Source: Isoetes taiwanensis
Taxonomy: Eukaryota; Streptophyta; Lycopodiopsida; Isoetales; Isoetaceae
Assembly (NCBI GenBank): GCA_021234155.1
Contig: JAJEKV010000034.1
Location: forward strand, 5,534,028 to 5,598,027
Length of the DNA stretch: 64,000 nucleotides
Direction: 5' to 3'
The position numbers and the translations under genes are program-made. The notes under the pieces are model-generated. The model did not search any database. It was not told the DNA's origin and saw only the letters and a list, made by a program, of their open reading frames with translations. Positions 11,791 to 22,834 of this stretch are shown one piece after another; positions within the stretch are counted from its first letter, which is position 1, and every line of letters starts with the position of its first letter.

Positions 11791-12110
11791 CACATCTGTC
11801 TCCTTATTATAGATTTCTCTGATGAATTTCTGAACATAACCAATAACATAGATGTCATGATCCTGGTTGTTATGCTGCTGTGAAGCTTCCATCAAAATAC
11901 ATGGTGCATTATGCAATGCTGATGCCTCATGCTTCCACCTCATGAATACATCACTTAGAAGACAGCATTGAAAACATAGTCTGCAAATGGCACACTCACA
12001 AAGTGATGAACCCTCGGACTGGAGCATGGAGGGGATCAAAGGAATCGAAATGCAGTATGCAAGGGCAAGGCTTCTTGAGCTTCTGGCATGCCAAAGGATC
12101 AGCTACCAAA
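11791..12110 (-). pseudogene. ULP/SENP (C48) protease-like exon relic
   Basis: Read on the minus strand, the segment begins LKKPCPCILHFDS, which matches the Asp-containing core of ULP1/SENP peptidases (ILHxDS). After a stop and frame change it continues with FMRWKHEA, then EASQQHNNQDHDIYVIGYVQKFIRE. The last stretch aligns with the family pattern of QQ-N--DCG followed by a Y-x-x-x-F helix. The catalytic Cys of DCG is replaced (DHD). The exon ends at a good donor (ACAGAT then GTGAGT, near 11795). Active family members cleave SUMO precursors or conjugates. Here the lost Cys, stop and frameshift make it non-functional. ULP domains are also common cargo of plant CACTA and MULE elements. Confidence 0.5.
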
Positions 12111-12436
12111 ATAAACAAACTCCAATAGCCACTGCGAAACACAAGATGCAATCAATTCAAACTAGAACTAGCAATGCAATAAAAAATTCGGAGTCCCAAT
12201 CCCAATTTACCTTGCATTAACTGGTATGTAGTAGAATTGTGCATACTGGATTTTCCAATGTGCCTTACCAAACAGGGATCCCGGAATTAGCTTCACAAAC
12301 TGGTCATAGACAGAACATAACCCTGGTTTCGAACCATTTAGGAACGGAGCAAAAGCAGCATGGTGCAGGAGGACATAGTGACAATGTTTTTGGGCCAGAA
12401 TTGAGTGTGCAAGAATCTTGAAATGCTGAATTTAGC

Positions 12437-14013
12437 TTACTGTGTAAGAAATAGATACAAGGACTATACAGTTACAATAAATGTGTCCTTAAGCAGTCGG
12501 CATCGATCTCAGACTCCTCACAACCGAGGGCACCTGGAATACTGGAGAATTTGAGGGCCTCTGCCTCGGAGATGTGGAATTCACCATTGGATGATTTGCT
12601 GCCCACCTTCAAGAGAGGACTCTCGACCACAATTGGGTAATTTAAAGAAAATTTACTGCCAAAACTCCCTTTTAATCCCTCTGTCATATGATATTAGAGC
12701 ATCAAAGAAGTAGGGGTCTAGCACATACGAATAATACATTTTGATCTTGCTGGGGGCAGGGGAGCCAATTCATCTACAGTTGCAGGCTCTTTCTCCTCTT
12801 CTTCATGCACAATATAGTTTAGTGCCATCTAATCTGCATCCCTCCAGGCTTGCACTTGTATCCGCTTCCTAGGGGCACACTGCCGAGTTGTGGTCTTCGA
12901 ACTTAGAGTTTTGGGAGGAGGGGAACTGAATTCACGTGTCCTTGCAGTCTCTACCTCCGCGTTCACATCATCATTGTCCAATTGGTACTGATCGGAGCTC
13001 AACGAGCTTAAATCACCAAATAATACCTTATCTTCCAAATTGCCATGCTGGCTCTTGATCCTTGCCCTGATCTTCCGTAGCCGCTCTTCCTGCAATTCAA
13101 GTTCTTGGGTCTTCTTTCTCTGCACCTGCAGGTTAATGACTCGCTCCGGGTCATGTCATCGAGAAGGTTGCGAGCGATTGGTCATCCCCATGCGCTCTGC
13201 TGCTGCCCTTGCTCTCTGGAGTTTTCTGGTGAGAGTGTGGCTGAGTTAAAGTCCGGATCAAGAGCTCCTTGAATCTTAATCTTCCTATAATCTTTTACCC
13301 TCACCTCAGCTTTATTCTTGAAAATTCGGCCCCTTGGCGCATTTGGAAGCTTAAAAATTTCAAATAATTCATGCACCCTAAACCTGTGATTCTCCTTCCT
13401 GGTGTAGGTTTTGGTGCAGTCACCGACTTGGCAACGCCATTTTTGGATGAGCTGATCATACCTGTAATCCTTCAAACAATTAGAAGCTGCCAGTTTTTCA
13501 CTTGGATCCACATTGATGCATTCTATATTAGTTTTCAAGCCCTCATCCGCATCCCCGCTGGCCCTCTGTTCTGCCAAGATCTGCATTTTCTTTCACCCTT
13601 CGATCCTCATCCCACTGACCATCGACTGAACCCTCTGGATTTTGAACTTAGTTAACATCCTTTAGCTCTTGGTCAGATTTAATCCCAGTGATGTCTTTGA
13701 AGCAGTCCGACAACTTCCAGGTCGAGTTTTCGTCTAAATAACTATTCCAGTTCTCGTTAATCGACATATTTAAGCTGATTTCCAAGGTAATCGACTCCTC
13801 CACCATCTGTTAAAAAAATGTAAAGGGTTAAAAAAAGCTTAAAACACACTAAAAACAGAGCTCCTGATGGCGCTTGCGAAGATTCTTACCTTAAAATAAT
13901 AATCAGATGCAGCAGCGATAATGCCGGTGGATTCGGCAGCAATCTGGCCCTTTCCATTCAGAGACGGTCGGAAAGGGCAAAGGATTTTGGCGCACAGAGT
14001 TCGGACTTAGCCA
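12437..14013 (-). pseudogene. Unrecognised multi-exon gene relic, basic coiled-coil segment
   Basis: Several minus-strand coding-like blocks lie between splice-like borders. Near 13890-13960 there is a block ending in AAASDYYFK before a GTAAG donor. Another starts at 13805 (MVEESITLEISLNMS) after an AACAG acceptor. The block at 13182-13586 contains KWRCQVGDCTKTYTRKE and HELFEIFKLP. The block at 12829-13125 is a charged helical stretch (TQELELQEERLRKIRARI), and 12472-12687 is a possible last exon. Frames must change at about 13200 and 13630, and a stop interrupts near 13160. I do not recognise the family. The two close Cys residues of WRCQVGDC could be half of a zinc-binding site. It lies between the two repeat clusters and may be transposon cargo. 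Confidence 0.35.
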
Positions 14014-14149
14014 TCACCAAATCGAATTCCTTTCCTCCAAATCCCTACCGCAGACGTGGCGACTCCCTATTGGGGCTCGTACGAATAATACTGGCGATTT
14101 TTCCGCCCGCCGATATCACCATGAGTGGATGGCGTATGGTACTGACCCC

Positions 14150-14975
14150 GGTCTTTACTCGCCGCCCGACATTAATTCAAACAAGGGGCTTCGATTTCAC
14201 CACGTGGACGGTCTAGCTATACTGTTACACAGTCGTGATCCCAGAGGACGGTCTCACCGAATCCCGGAGGGTAGCATATTCCTAGCCCCCCGCTATCGGC
14301 CATGGTGGTGATCCCAAAGGCGGGGATAACCTGGCCTATATCGAGATGTCGATATTGGCCGTGCGTTGGTGATCTCGGAGGAGGAAATCACATGGTCTTT
14401 ACTCACCGTCCAGCATTAATTCAAACGAGGCGCTTTGATTTCACCATGTGGACGGTCCAGCTATACTGTTATGCTGTGTGGTGATCCCGGAGGATGGCCT
14501 CACTGAAATATTCTCGCTGGGGATCTCGAAGGGCAGCATATTCTCGGCCCCCGGCTATAGGCCATCGTGGTGATCCCAGAGGCGAGGATAACCTGGCCTA
14601 TATCGGGGTGCCGATATTGGCCATGCGTTGGTAATCCCGGAGGAGGGAATCACATCCACCAAATGCGGGGATCCCGGACGTCGAGGTTATCATGGCTTAT
14701 TCCGGGGGCGTTATCGGCCACGGCAAGGGGATCCCGCAGGCCGAGATCACATGTTGGTGATTCCGAACGACGGGATCACCGTGTACTTTTTATGGTGATA
14801 CCGGAGTCGGGGAACACCACAGACGGCCCGGATGTGTCGCGGGAGCGGACGACTGAGATTGGCGCATGTCCTGTCACGTGTGTCAGTACGGTGAAACAGA
14901 GGGGCCTGGAACGGGTTTCATCGAGGGATGGCAGTGATACCGAAGGCCGGTATTTTCACCTCCGGGATCCCTGAA
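14150..14975. repeat. Second GATCCCGGAGG cluster with 244-bp tandem duplication
   Basis: Two copies of a ~244-bp unit begin at 14150 and 14394 (both GGTCTTTACTC...). The second is followed by a degraded third stretch. Each unit holds several GATCCC-GAGG variants plus CGATATTGGCC. The 11-bp word is the same as in the cluster at 10.1-11.3 kb. Confidence 0.8.
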
Positions 14976-15221
14976 ACCAGGGTAAGACTATCATGAGCCC
15001 CAATTGAAGCAAAAAGAGTTGTTGTTGAAGGCACCCGGTGGGTTAGAGAGCATTGTAGAGGAAGCTAGAGCAAAGAAGCATTGAAACATGTTCTACTTCT
15101 AGGAGGACCATTATGACCTTAGGATAGATGAATACAACCAATGGATCAGATATGGTGGTATCATATATTAGTTAGTTTTCTGCAAACGGGAAAATCCAAT
15201 GGAATGGAGGCGTACAAGAGA

Positions 15222-15250
15222 CCACGTAGGACCTTTGCACCATAAAATAA
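15222..15250 (+). promoter_or_regulatory. Possible LQY1 promoter elements
   Basis: An ACGT-core box (CCACGTAGG, near 15222) and a TATA-like CATAAAATAAG (15239-15250) lie 35-60 bp before the start codon. ACGT-core boxes bind bZIP/bHLH factors and are common in light-responsive plant genes. The leader would be very short, so this is tentative. Confidence 0.3.
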
Positions 15251-15284
15251 GCACCCAAACTCACTTCATTTGCAAGGTCTGGCG

Positions 15285-15440
15285 ATGGCGTCCATGTGTG
15301 CCCATCTCTGTTTATGTCCCAATGCCACCCTTTTGAAGCCTCGCCTTTCCGTCCCCGCATCTCAACGTGTTTTGGGTTCTACAAAACGGCCCCTTTCTCG
15401 GATCGTCAGCCCCCGGGCTCTCGATATGGACCAAGATACG
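15285..15440 (+). other. LQY1: LQY1 exon 1 (transit peptide)
   Basis: 52 codons, phase 0, ending ...DMDQDT before donor GTAATT. Confidence 0.85.
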
Positions 15441-16424
15441 GTAATTTACTTCCTTGTTTCTCCGTGAATTTCCTGCAATGTAGAATTATAAAGATTGAAT
15501 GTAGGGTAAGCAGAAGAAGCTCAAATTTGAACATTCATAATCTTTCTTTTTATATGCAATTGCTGATAGATTCAACGATTATAATACATGAATGCAGAGG
15601 AAAGTTCATGGTCTTCTCCCCCCCTTCAAATCCAACTGCAACATCTTCTGATAATCTTGTTATCTTACATGCATCTTACTCTGAAAATATGGCCTTAGAA
15701 TTTCTATGAATTTAAGGTGATAAATCGATAATGTACAAGATTGATTTTTTTTATTGTAATACTTAGATGCAACATGTTAAACTTTAAGTTGTTAATAAAG
15801 TGTTTTCTACAGCTGCTTGCAGTTGGAGTTGGATTGGCTGGTCTTGCAGTTGGTATAGGCATTCCTGTGTTCTACGAAGTTCAAGTGAAAGGATCTGTAA
15901 GTTTATCTTGCAGAGTGTTATAGCACCAAGATTCCTGCCTAAATAATGTAAATTTTTTGCAATTTAACAGCAAACTAGAGAAAATGACCAGCCATGTTTC
16001 CCCTGCAAGGGAAGTGGAGCACGTAAGGATATTGTAATATTGTCAAAAATTTAGTAGCAGCTAGAGTGATCACTTTGAAACTTGAATACTCATGGATTGG
16101 TCTTATAGGCATTTTAAACTGCAGAAACATGCCGGTTTTGTATGGGGAAAGGCCAAATCACAGTTGATCTAGGTGGTGACGAAAAAGATGTCTCAAAATG
16201 CATAAACTGTGAAGGAGCAGGTTCTATGACCTGTACAACTTGTCAAGGTTCTGGTCTCCAACCTAGATATTTGGACCGCAGGTATGGGTCTTTCCTAAAA
16301 TCAGAACCTAGAGTTCTGCATTTGTTTGTAATATTCATGTAAAATGCAAGAGAAATTTACCAGCTAGTATATTGAGTTCCCTGTTGTGGGTTTGCTGTGC
16401 AGAGAATTCAAGGATGATGATTGA
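15285..16424 (+). CDS. LQY1: LQY1-like thylakoid DnaJ-type zinc-finger protein (5 exons)
   Basis: Exons join at 15285-15440, 15813-15896, 15971-16022, 16125-16281 and 16403-16424, giving 156 residues with every junction GT-AG and in frame. Residues 1-45 look like a chloroplast transit peptide (Ser/Arg/Pro-rich, few acids). Residues 53-74 form one hydrophobic segment (GVGLAGLAVGIGIPVFYE). The rest holds four CxxCxGxG-type motifs: CFPCKGSG, CRFCMGKG, CINCEGAG and CTTCQGSG. The end RREFKDDD is nearly identical to Arabidopsis LQY1. LQY1 is a thylakoid membrane protein with disulfide-isomerase activity that assists photosystem II repair and reassembly. All Cys pairs are kept, so I expect a functional gene. 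I chose the first ATG at 15285; a second in-frame ATG lies three codons on. It converges with the Yippee-like gene downstream. Confidence 0.93.
15813..15896 (+). other. LQY1: LQY1 exon 2 (membrane segment)
   Basis: 28 codons, phase 0, between acceptor TTTTCTACAG and donor GTAAGT. Confidence 0.9.
15971..16022 (+). other. LQY1: LQY1 exon 3 (first Cys motif)
   Basis: 52 nt encoding QTRENDQPCFPCKGSGA plus one base; donor GTAAGG. Confidence 0.9.
16125..16281 (+). other. LQY1: LQY1 exon 4 (three Cys motifs)
   Basis: 157 nt from acceptor AACTGCAG to donor GTATGG. It encodes the remaining three zinc-binding motifs. Confidence 0.9.
16403..16424 (+). other. LQY1: LQY1 exon 5 (C-terminus)
   Basis: 22 nt completing the conserved tail REFKDDD and TGA, after acceptor GCTGTGCAG. 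Confidence 0.9.
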
Positions 16425-17160
16425 GAAGCACAGTTTTATATAACCACCTTGTTATATATCGTATACATTGGTTAGGAAGGGAATTCAGATATGCTCTTTG
16501 TAGTCTATGAAAATACAAATAATTCGATGGTTATTACACTGTAATAACCTAAACCTGTTTCTCAAATTCTAAGTCAAATGTTCTTTGAAATCATTGGTAA
16601 TGAGGCCATAAAACTCCTACAGGTAGGTCCAAATACTGCTGTTTAGAAACATTTACACTTGCATATTCAAATCAATCAACTTTCTTTGTAAGTTTAGCAT
16701 TTAGAAAAGACTCGCATGTTCTAAGTCTTCCAAGTTTAAAATCTTTTTGTTGATGATATTCTGGATATGAAAATGTGCACTTGGTTCAGATCAGCTCTTT
16801 ACAAATTAAGATCCAATTCTATACAACATACTTGGTTCCTGACAAAAGCACTTAGAGCAACGAGCCCAAGAAATATGCCGCTCCTTGGAGTTCTGATTGA
16901 ATTTATATTTCTGGCACATGAAGTGTTTCTTTTAAAATTCCTTTATACATACAAAATATCCAGCAGAAGACACTTAATTTCTTTGAAATCAAGCTTAGCT
17001 GTAACACCAAAGAGATGGGCACATCAAAAGCTGGTTGCTCTTTTCCAAGCACTGCTGTTAACTCATATTAACTATTCAAGAACTTCTTGATGGGTATCCA
17101 AACAAATGAGACCGCAATATATACAATAACATAGTGAATTAGCTTGCACCAGTAAAGATA
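16425..17160. other. Convergent intergenic / 3' UTR region
   Basis: AT-rich sequence between the 3' ends of LQY1 and the Yippee-like gene. It should hold both 3' UTRs and poly(A) sites. No further gene is visible. Confidence 0.5.
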
Positions 17161-17388
17161 TCACCAATCTTCCTTCATTACTTTAGCCTTCTCAAGAATG
17201 TATTTACCTTCCTTGTACTTCTGGGACTCATCATATGCCTTTTCATACTTCCAGCCTAATAAATCCTTGCACTGTAAACATGATATATCAGCCACTGTAT
17301 GCAACCCTGTCATGAGCCGCCGGTCTTCCTTTGGACCAACTAAAATGTTAACTACATGCGCGAACAAGTATGCCCTTCCATTCCTTCC
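17161..17388 (-). other. Yippee-like gene, coding exon 2
   Basis: 75 codons plus stop with the second CxxC pair. Acceptor TTGTTACAG. Confidence 0.88.
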
Positions 17389-17936
17389 CTGTAACAAGAT
17401 CAGTAAGGTCATTAACCTACTATAATTCAAAACCTGCAATCTTATTATGCTTCACTCAGTAACCATTTATTTGATGCTAGAAAAATGAGCTGCAACATAA
17501 TTTCCTTACTCTTTTCTCTAATTATTAATTACCAAACAAATATACAGCAATGTCTGGTACTAATTGATAATACATGCCATTATCTGTCTACAAATAGCAA
17601 AAAGCACAATGAACCATTTGCCAAAATTAGTTATTGGCGCATAACAAAGATGAACATGATCAGTTTCAATGCTGCCAACAAGCAAAATAAATGGAAGTCA
17701 ATTAACGTCTCATGGATAAAATCGTGCTATTTCTGTTCTATAAATTTAGAAACCCTAATTTGCTCCAAATCCTTCAAGTAATTAGTTGAACTAAGGAAGG
17801 AAAAAACACAAAGATTACAAACCTGGAAAGACTTTGAGCTAATATCATCATGGTCAGCAACATGGGTTCGACAATTACAGCAGCTGTAAATCCGAGGACC
17901 CATCAGCACAACTAAGGCGACCTCCTTTTCCCCCAT
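17161..17936 (-). CDS. Yippee-like zinc-binding protein (2 coding exons)
   Basis: Coding exons are 17936-17823 and 17388-17161 (minus strand), phase 0, GT-AG, 113 residues. The protein has the Yippee domain: [18 protein letters not shown], then [25 protein letters not shown] and [18 protein letters not shown]. The zinc pairs are C19/C22 and C75/C78, so the pattern is C-X2-C-X52-C-X2-C, exactly the family spacing. Yippee proteins are small, conserved in nearly all eukaryotes, and structurally related to cereblon and MSRB folds; in plants their role is poorly known. I start at the ATG at 17936. An upstream ATG at 17987 is in frame but probably lies in a 5' UTR intron (possible donor CCGAG|GTAACC at 18036, acceptor before GAAGATATG). 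No defect is seen. Confidence 0.9.
17823..17936 (-). other. Yippee-like gene, coding exon 1
   Basis: 38 codons with the first CxxC pair, ending SKSFQ before donor GTTTGT. Confidence 0.85.
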
Positions 17937-18169
17937 ATCTTCCTTTGCAGGAAAGCCAAGGAAAAAGCAAGGATAAGCATCATTCAAGACAACAGAAACG
18001 CAAGAATCGTTCCATTAAAAGTTCTAATTGGTTACCTCGGAAATCCGGCCTACATACTGAATGAGAAGAAGGGCGTCTTATTCTGATCAGTACAGGGCGG
18101 TGCCATGGCAACAAGTTTCTATAAGTTTCTATAATGTGGGGAAGATTTTTGATACCAAAGCACACCAAT

Positions 18170-19472
18170 TATTGGCCACATGTCCCACACATGAAAAGTG
18201 TGTACAAATTGAAAGATCCTACTACTCTATCTAGTGAATTTCCTCAAAAGCCAATGACTTGAGCATATCTTGGTGCTTTTTCTCTTGTCATCACCTCTTC
18301 GTCATCAACGATCATTGCATGTTTCAATCAAGTGAAAGGATCTATTAAAAAAAATCATAAAAAAAATAACATTAATTGGAGTAGAATAGATATGATTTAC
18401 TTCTTGCCACCCATCAAGCTCTTAGAGTTGGTGTGAGTCAAGCACATCCATGCTTGGTCATAAGCTTTTAGAAGACAAAATCAAGCTTAGGGGAAGTTTT
18501 CCAGGGACTACCAGTTATCGACCGGTCTTGAATCATATCTCCGACACACGCCCCAAAAGGCTTTGCCCTACCACAGATGCGGCATCGGCTCGAGGTAAAA
18601 AAAATCATAGAGACTGCTAGTTCCCCCTTTTGGTCAATCGCTTAGAATTTTTTGGATTAGCATTTTTCAATATATTCTTGGATCTACGATCTTTGTGAGA
18701 CATTTTAAATATCAAATGTTATGTGAAGCCTCTATATTATTTATTATCTATAAAGATCAGAAATTGCCTTTTGATCGCCCAACTTCTCAGAGTCTTCTTA
18801 AACCCAACAAGATGCTGATACATCGGAGGGTTGTCCTCTTTCTTTCAAAGAAACTTAACTAGGCTTCCAACTTAATCAAAGGAACCCCATGAACAAAAAT
18901 AAACATTACCAAAAACAAAACAAAAAAACACACCAAGGGGGCACTCATACCTCCACCTTGGCTAACAAGACTGCGTCATACACACCCCATGATGGAAACC
19001 TAACCAAGTTATCCGAAAAGGAAACATGAACATCTAAAGATAAAGTACCACCAGAATTTTACCATGACGCAAGATCTTCCCATTTCGAAGGAATGCAAGC
19101 TTTCCTGCATGGCTTGGCTCTGCAGGCATTGGATTATGAGAGCCATGCTCCCTCTATGAAAAGAATCCTCAACTTCACTTGAGTTCCATTATGGTGATTG
19201 TGACAACAATACAAATTGTTTCAGAGCCAATGCATTTTGTTCCTTTACATGTTCTAAGTTCTAAGACCAAATTGATAAGTTTTTTGAGTCGATTCAAGCT
19301 TCTTCCCAATCTAGGCTTATTAAATCCTTTTACCCATATAGGGAGCTCATACCTCCACCATGTGGGTGACAAGTTTTAGAGTTGATTCTTCAAGCTTCTT
19401 GCTGATCTACACTTTTTAAATACCACATGGGAACTCATACCTCCACCATGGAGGATACTAATGAGTGAGTGA
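18170..19472. other. Intergenic sequence with a short dispersed motif
   Basis: No gene. A motif of the form ACTCATACCTCCACC(A/T)TG occurs at about 18944, 19346 and 19434, and in a weaker form at 22300. It is preceded each time by GGG and probably marks fragments of one repeat family. Confidence 0.4.
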
Positions 19473-19576
<104 letters not shown>

Positions 19577-19605
19577 ATTTTAACGTCCACCGAAGACGAA
19601 TACAA

Positions 19606-21460
19606 TCTACTCCTGATCTAGCTCTTGGCCATTTTTATACATATTTCTTATAACCATTAAGGCAAGCAGGATCCTCATTTGTTATGGAACAAAGAAAAAA
19701 CTAGACTAACAAGGAGGCGTGGAGATGCTCGTTAGAATGAGATGCGAAATGGCAGAGATGGAGACTGGAGGACTTTTTGTCAACAGTTACTACACTATTT
19801 TCTTTAGTATGGATCAAGATCCAAGGGTTGAAAGAGGTTCCAAGCCATTTTTAGAAACATGTGGATAGGCTGGGCTTCAAGATAATGTGGCACCCAAGGT
19901 TGGGGTACATATGCTAAAAAAAAAAACCGGTTAGAACTAGATATCCTAGACCTGACATCCATCATAGTCAATCCCTAGATGGTATTATCATCCTATCACT
20001 GGATCAAACTCTTCCAGCTTAGTACCCTAATTACCTATTTTTCGCTTCAATACTTTCTTTCTCTTTGTCTCTTTTCTACACACAAGGAGTAGCCCTGCCC
20101 ATATTCTATAATCAACTTTCATCCTTAGATTACTATAACCTTAACCATTTCAGCCCCTAAGGGTCCTTTTGCCTTTTAAAAAAAAAAAATATTTTCATGT
20201 AATGGTCTCTCCTAAGTTATGTTGGTAACCCTTTCATAAATATAATAAGGTGAAAATACTATCTATCTATCTATCTTTTTGACCAGCTTTATTATTGTTT
20301 AAATCTGTTATTTACCATCTTCCATTTATGTAAACTGTTATATCAGAAATCCTTTTAACATGTGACTGCCATATCTTGATATCTATCCAGCATCTCATGC
20401 CGTTCATAATATAATTTGTCTACACTTTAGTATAACCAACCCTTCCTTTCTTTAAATACTCAGATAATCCTATCATGTATTTATGATAGATCAGTCGGCC
20501 TTTCATATAAACTCCATGACTTTATATTTCATTATTTAAAGATAAGTATACCAAACAGGTCTTGATATTTAACTTAGGCATAAATTCCAATTCCTGAGAT
20601 AGATAGAGAAGTCTGTACAGATCTCACCTTGTGTGTTCAGAAATATCTATATTTCCATTTTTTATCCAAAATTTTAAATCTGAACAACCTGAGTTTCAAC
20701 AAAATTGATATTGGAAAAACATATTCCTTGTCTTCAAAAAGCCTTATGCATTCATACTTCATGTGACAGCAACTGGATCTTCCCTAACACCATCATCCTT
20801 CGTCCTAAAGAAATCCTAAAAAGCAAATGGGCCAATAGGAAGAAAATCCCGTACCCGCAGCCAAACAATACCTTATTAGCATGTTACTGGTAATAAGGCA
20901 AGGTCCAAAAGGTACTTTGGGATTTTCAGCTCTTCGCTGGTAACCCATTGTACCTTTTGCCCTTTAAGAAATCTTAGTAAAAATAGATAAGGTGTTCGAT
21001 ATATCAGTCTGCTAGACAGTATTCATGTAGAAGATGTTCATTTTCTGTCTATAACTATCAATACTTGACTCTGCTATAATTCTATTACTATGTATATCAA
21101 CATTTCGAGACCAATTAATATCATTAATATCTGCCAACTTGGTTGTACCACAGGTCCGTGTCTGCTGTTATACTTCCTATCCATGCTTACATGGTAAACC
21201 CCTACTTATGCTAAACATATAGCCTGAATGTATTAGTATTTTATTCTGTTACTCAGTGACAAATGGTTTGAACTTAGCTAAGCCCAGAACCCCAGATCTG
21301 AATCTGTTACAAACATACATACAACTTCTAATCCAAATCCCACGGATATACCAAGGACACAACATCCTTTCCATGATTATTATTCGTCATTTCCCTGTTT
21401 ATTACCTATACTTTACTATTTCGTAGAAATAAAGGACTTATTAAAACTTCCTAAGTACTG
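19606..21460. other. Unassigned AT-rich intergenic sequence
   Basis: No gene recognised. Around 19915-20040 there is similarity to 48020-48110 and 52390-52490 (CTAG-CCTGACATC-ATC...TCAATCCC), so part of it is a dispersed repeat. Confidence 0.4.
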
Positions 21461-21462
21461 TT

Positions 21463-21792
21463 TTACAGTAAATCAGTGCCAAATGCAATCTTTCCATAGA
21501 CAAGAATTAAAGGGACCTGGTTATAATCCGGCTCATCCTCTATCTCCTGTGTGTCTCGTATGTTTTGGGCAGTCGAATAATCCTGCTGGGGTTTTCTGCC
21601 GAAGGGTTTTGATCCCCTTTGGTTACCAAGTGATCCCCTTCTCTGGCCATAGTTGCCTCTAGCGCCATAGTTTCCCCTGGAATCCATTACGTGATCCAGT
21701 GCATATGCTTCAAACTCTCTCCTTAGTTCATCTGTAACCTCGTCCTCTCCTTCTGAGCTTGAGGTTTCACGGCCGTCGGAGAAATACCCCAT
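21463..21792 (-). CDS. Hypothetical protein or first exon, acidic N-terminus and RG/NYG-rich middle
   Basis: An open frame of 109 residues starts with MGYFSDGRETSSSEGEDE, continues with a charged helix (TDELRREFEAYALDHVMD) and an Arg/Gly/Asn-rich stretch (GNYGARGNYGQRRG), and then an acidic stretch. A possible donor (AACCAG then GTCCCT) falls at about 21519, so the real exon may end after DYNQ. Composition looks protein-coding rather than random. No family is recognised. It could be the first exon of a gene reaching leftward, or a fragment of a retroelement capsid gene. No downstream exon could be identified. Confidence 0.35.
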   Translation of the reverse strand: MGYFSDGRETSSSEGEDEVTDELRREFEAYALDHVMDSRGNYGARGNYGQRRGSLGNQRGSKPFGRKPQQDYSTAQNIRDTQEIEDEPDYNQVPLILVYGKIAFGTDLL

Positions 21793-22155
21793 CTTGAATG
21801 CCTAATTATCTAAAAAGTGTAGATCCTTGCAAATCTAAAAAGGTTTACCTAGGTCTGACCAGCGGCCCATGTCTCGAGCAGCATGCTTTAAAGATTAGGT
21901 TGCCAAAAGCGGCTCCATAAATTCTTACTGCATAAGTTACTTTTTTATTTTAGTAGACATAATATATAATATTTTCCCACGGTCCATATGCCCATATAAA
22001 AAATTCCATTCAAATGGTGTGATATGCCTTTATAATATTCCTTCCATATCTACCTAGGCACTATTCTAGAATATCATATGTAGATCTATTTTATTAGACC
22101 AGGATATTGAGCTATTAGCTACAGGTTAATAATGCAATAAAAAAAAAGAAAAAAA

Positions 22156-22156
<1 letters not shown>

Positions 22157-22200
<44 letters not shown>

Positions 22201-22208
22201 GAACTACG

Positions 22209-22267
<59 letters not shown>
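22157..22267 (+). repeat. (AAC)n microsatellite
   Basis: About 36 trinucleotide units with one interrupted patch near 22200-22210, after an A-rich start. Confidence 0.9.
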
Positions 22268-22268
<1 letters not shown>

Positions 22269-22469
22269 TCTAAGAGAATTTATAAAAATATGCAGAAGGG
22301 AATCATACCACCACCTTGGCATTTAATTACAAACAAAATAGCCCTTAGAAAGTAACCTACCAATATTAATAAAAATACCTCATGGCAACAAAATAAAAAG
22401 GCCAAGGAACCTCTACCTTGGTGTCAATATGGGTTCTTTATAGAACATACATTAAACGTCGATGCTGGA

Positions 22470-22528
22470 ATTGAATTGAATTGACTTTTATTATCTTCGA
22501 AGACCATGAGGTCTATGAGACCTAATAT

Positions 22529-22530
<2 letters not shown>
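22470..22530 (-). mobile_element. LINE family B 3' end fragment
   Basis: On the minus strand it reads GGTCTCATAGACCTCATGGTCT, TTCGAAGATAATAAAAGTC, then (AATTC)n. This matches the 3' ends at 26.65 and 30.45 kb. Only the 3' end is present. Confidence 0.65.

Positions 22531-22619
<89 letters not shown>
22531..22619 (+). repeat. (GATA)n microsatellite at a LINE-type 3' end
   Basis: About 22 units. They are followed by GTATTCTAACGTCCC, the complement of a GGGACGTTAGAATAC 3' end. Confidence 0.85.
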
Positions 22620-22834
22620 TATTCTAACGTCCCAATCTATAGATGTATAAATCATTGGCATAACTCTATTAACCTATAATATTTGACTATAAGTTCTGTG
22701 ACCTATCTCTCTAACCAACACTACCTATAAGCTATGTGCTAAAATCATTGCCTTAAGAATCAACAGCTCTGCAAAGAAATATCAATCAAAATCAGTCAGC
22801 CTTTCTTCCTAAAAGATACATTCTTGACAATTAT

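Noticed and set aside
17987-17987. Upstream in-frame ATG as the Yippee-like start
   Set aside because: It would add a non-conserved segment. A donor at 18036 and an acceptor just before the 17936 start suggest that it lies in a 5' UTR intron.
22119-22322. Open frame of poly-Cys/poly-Ser type across (AAC)n
   Set aside because: It is only translation of a trinucleotide microsatellite.
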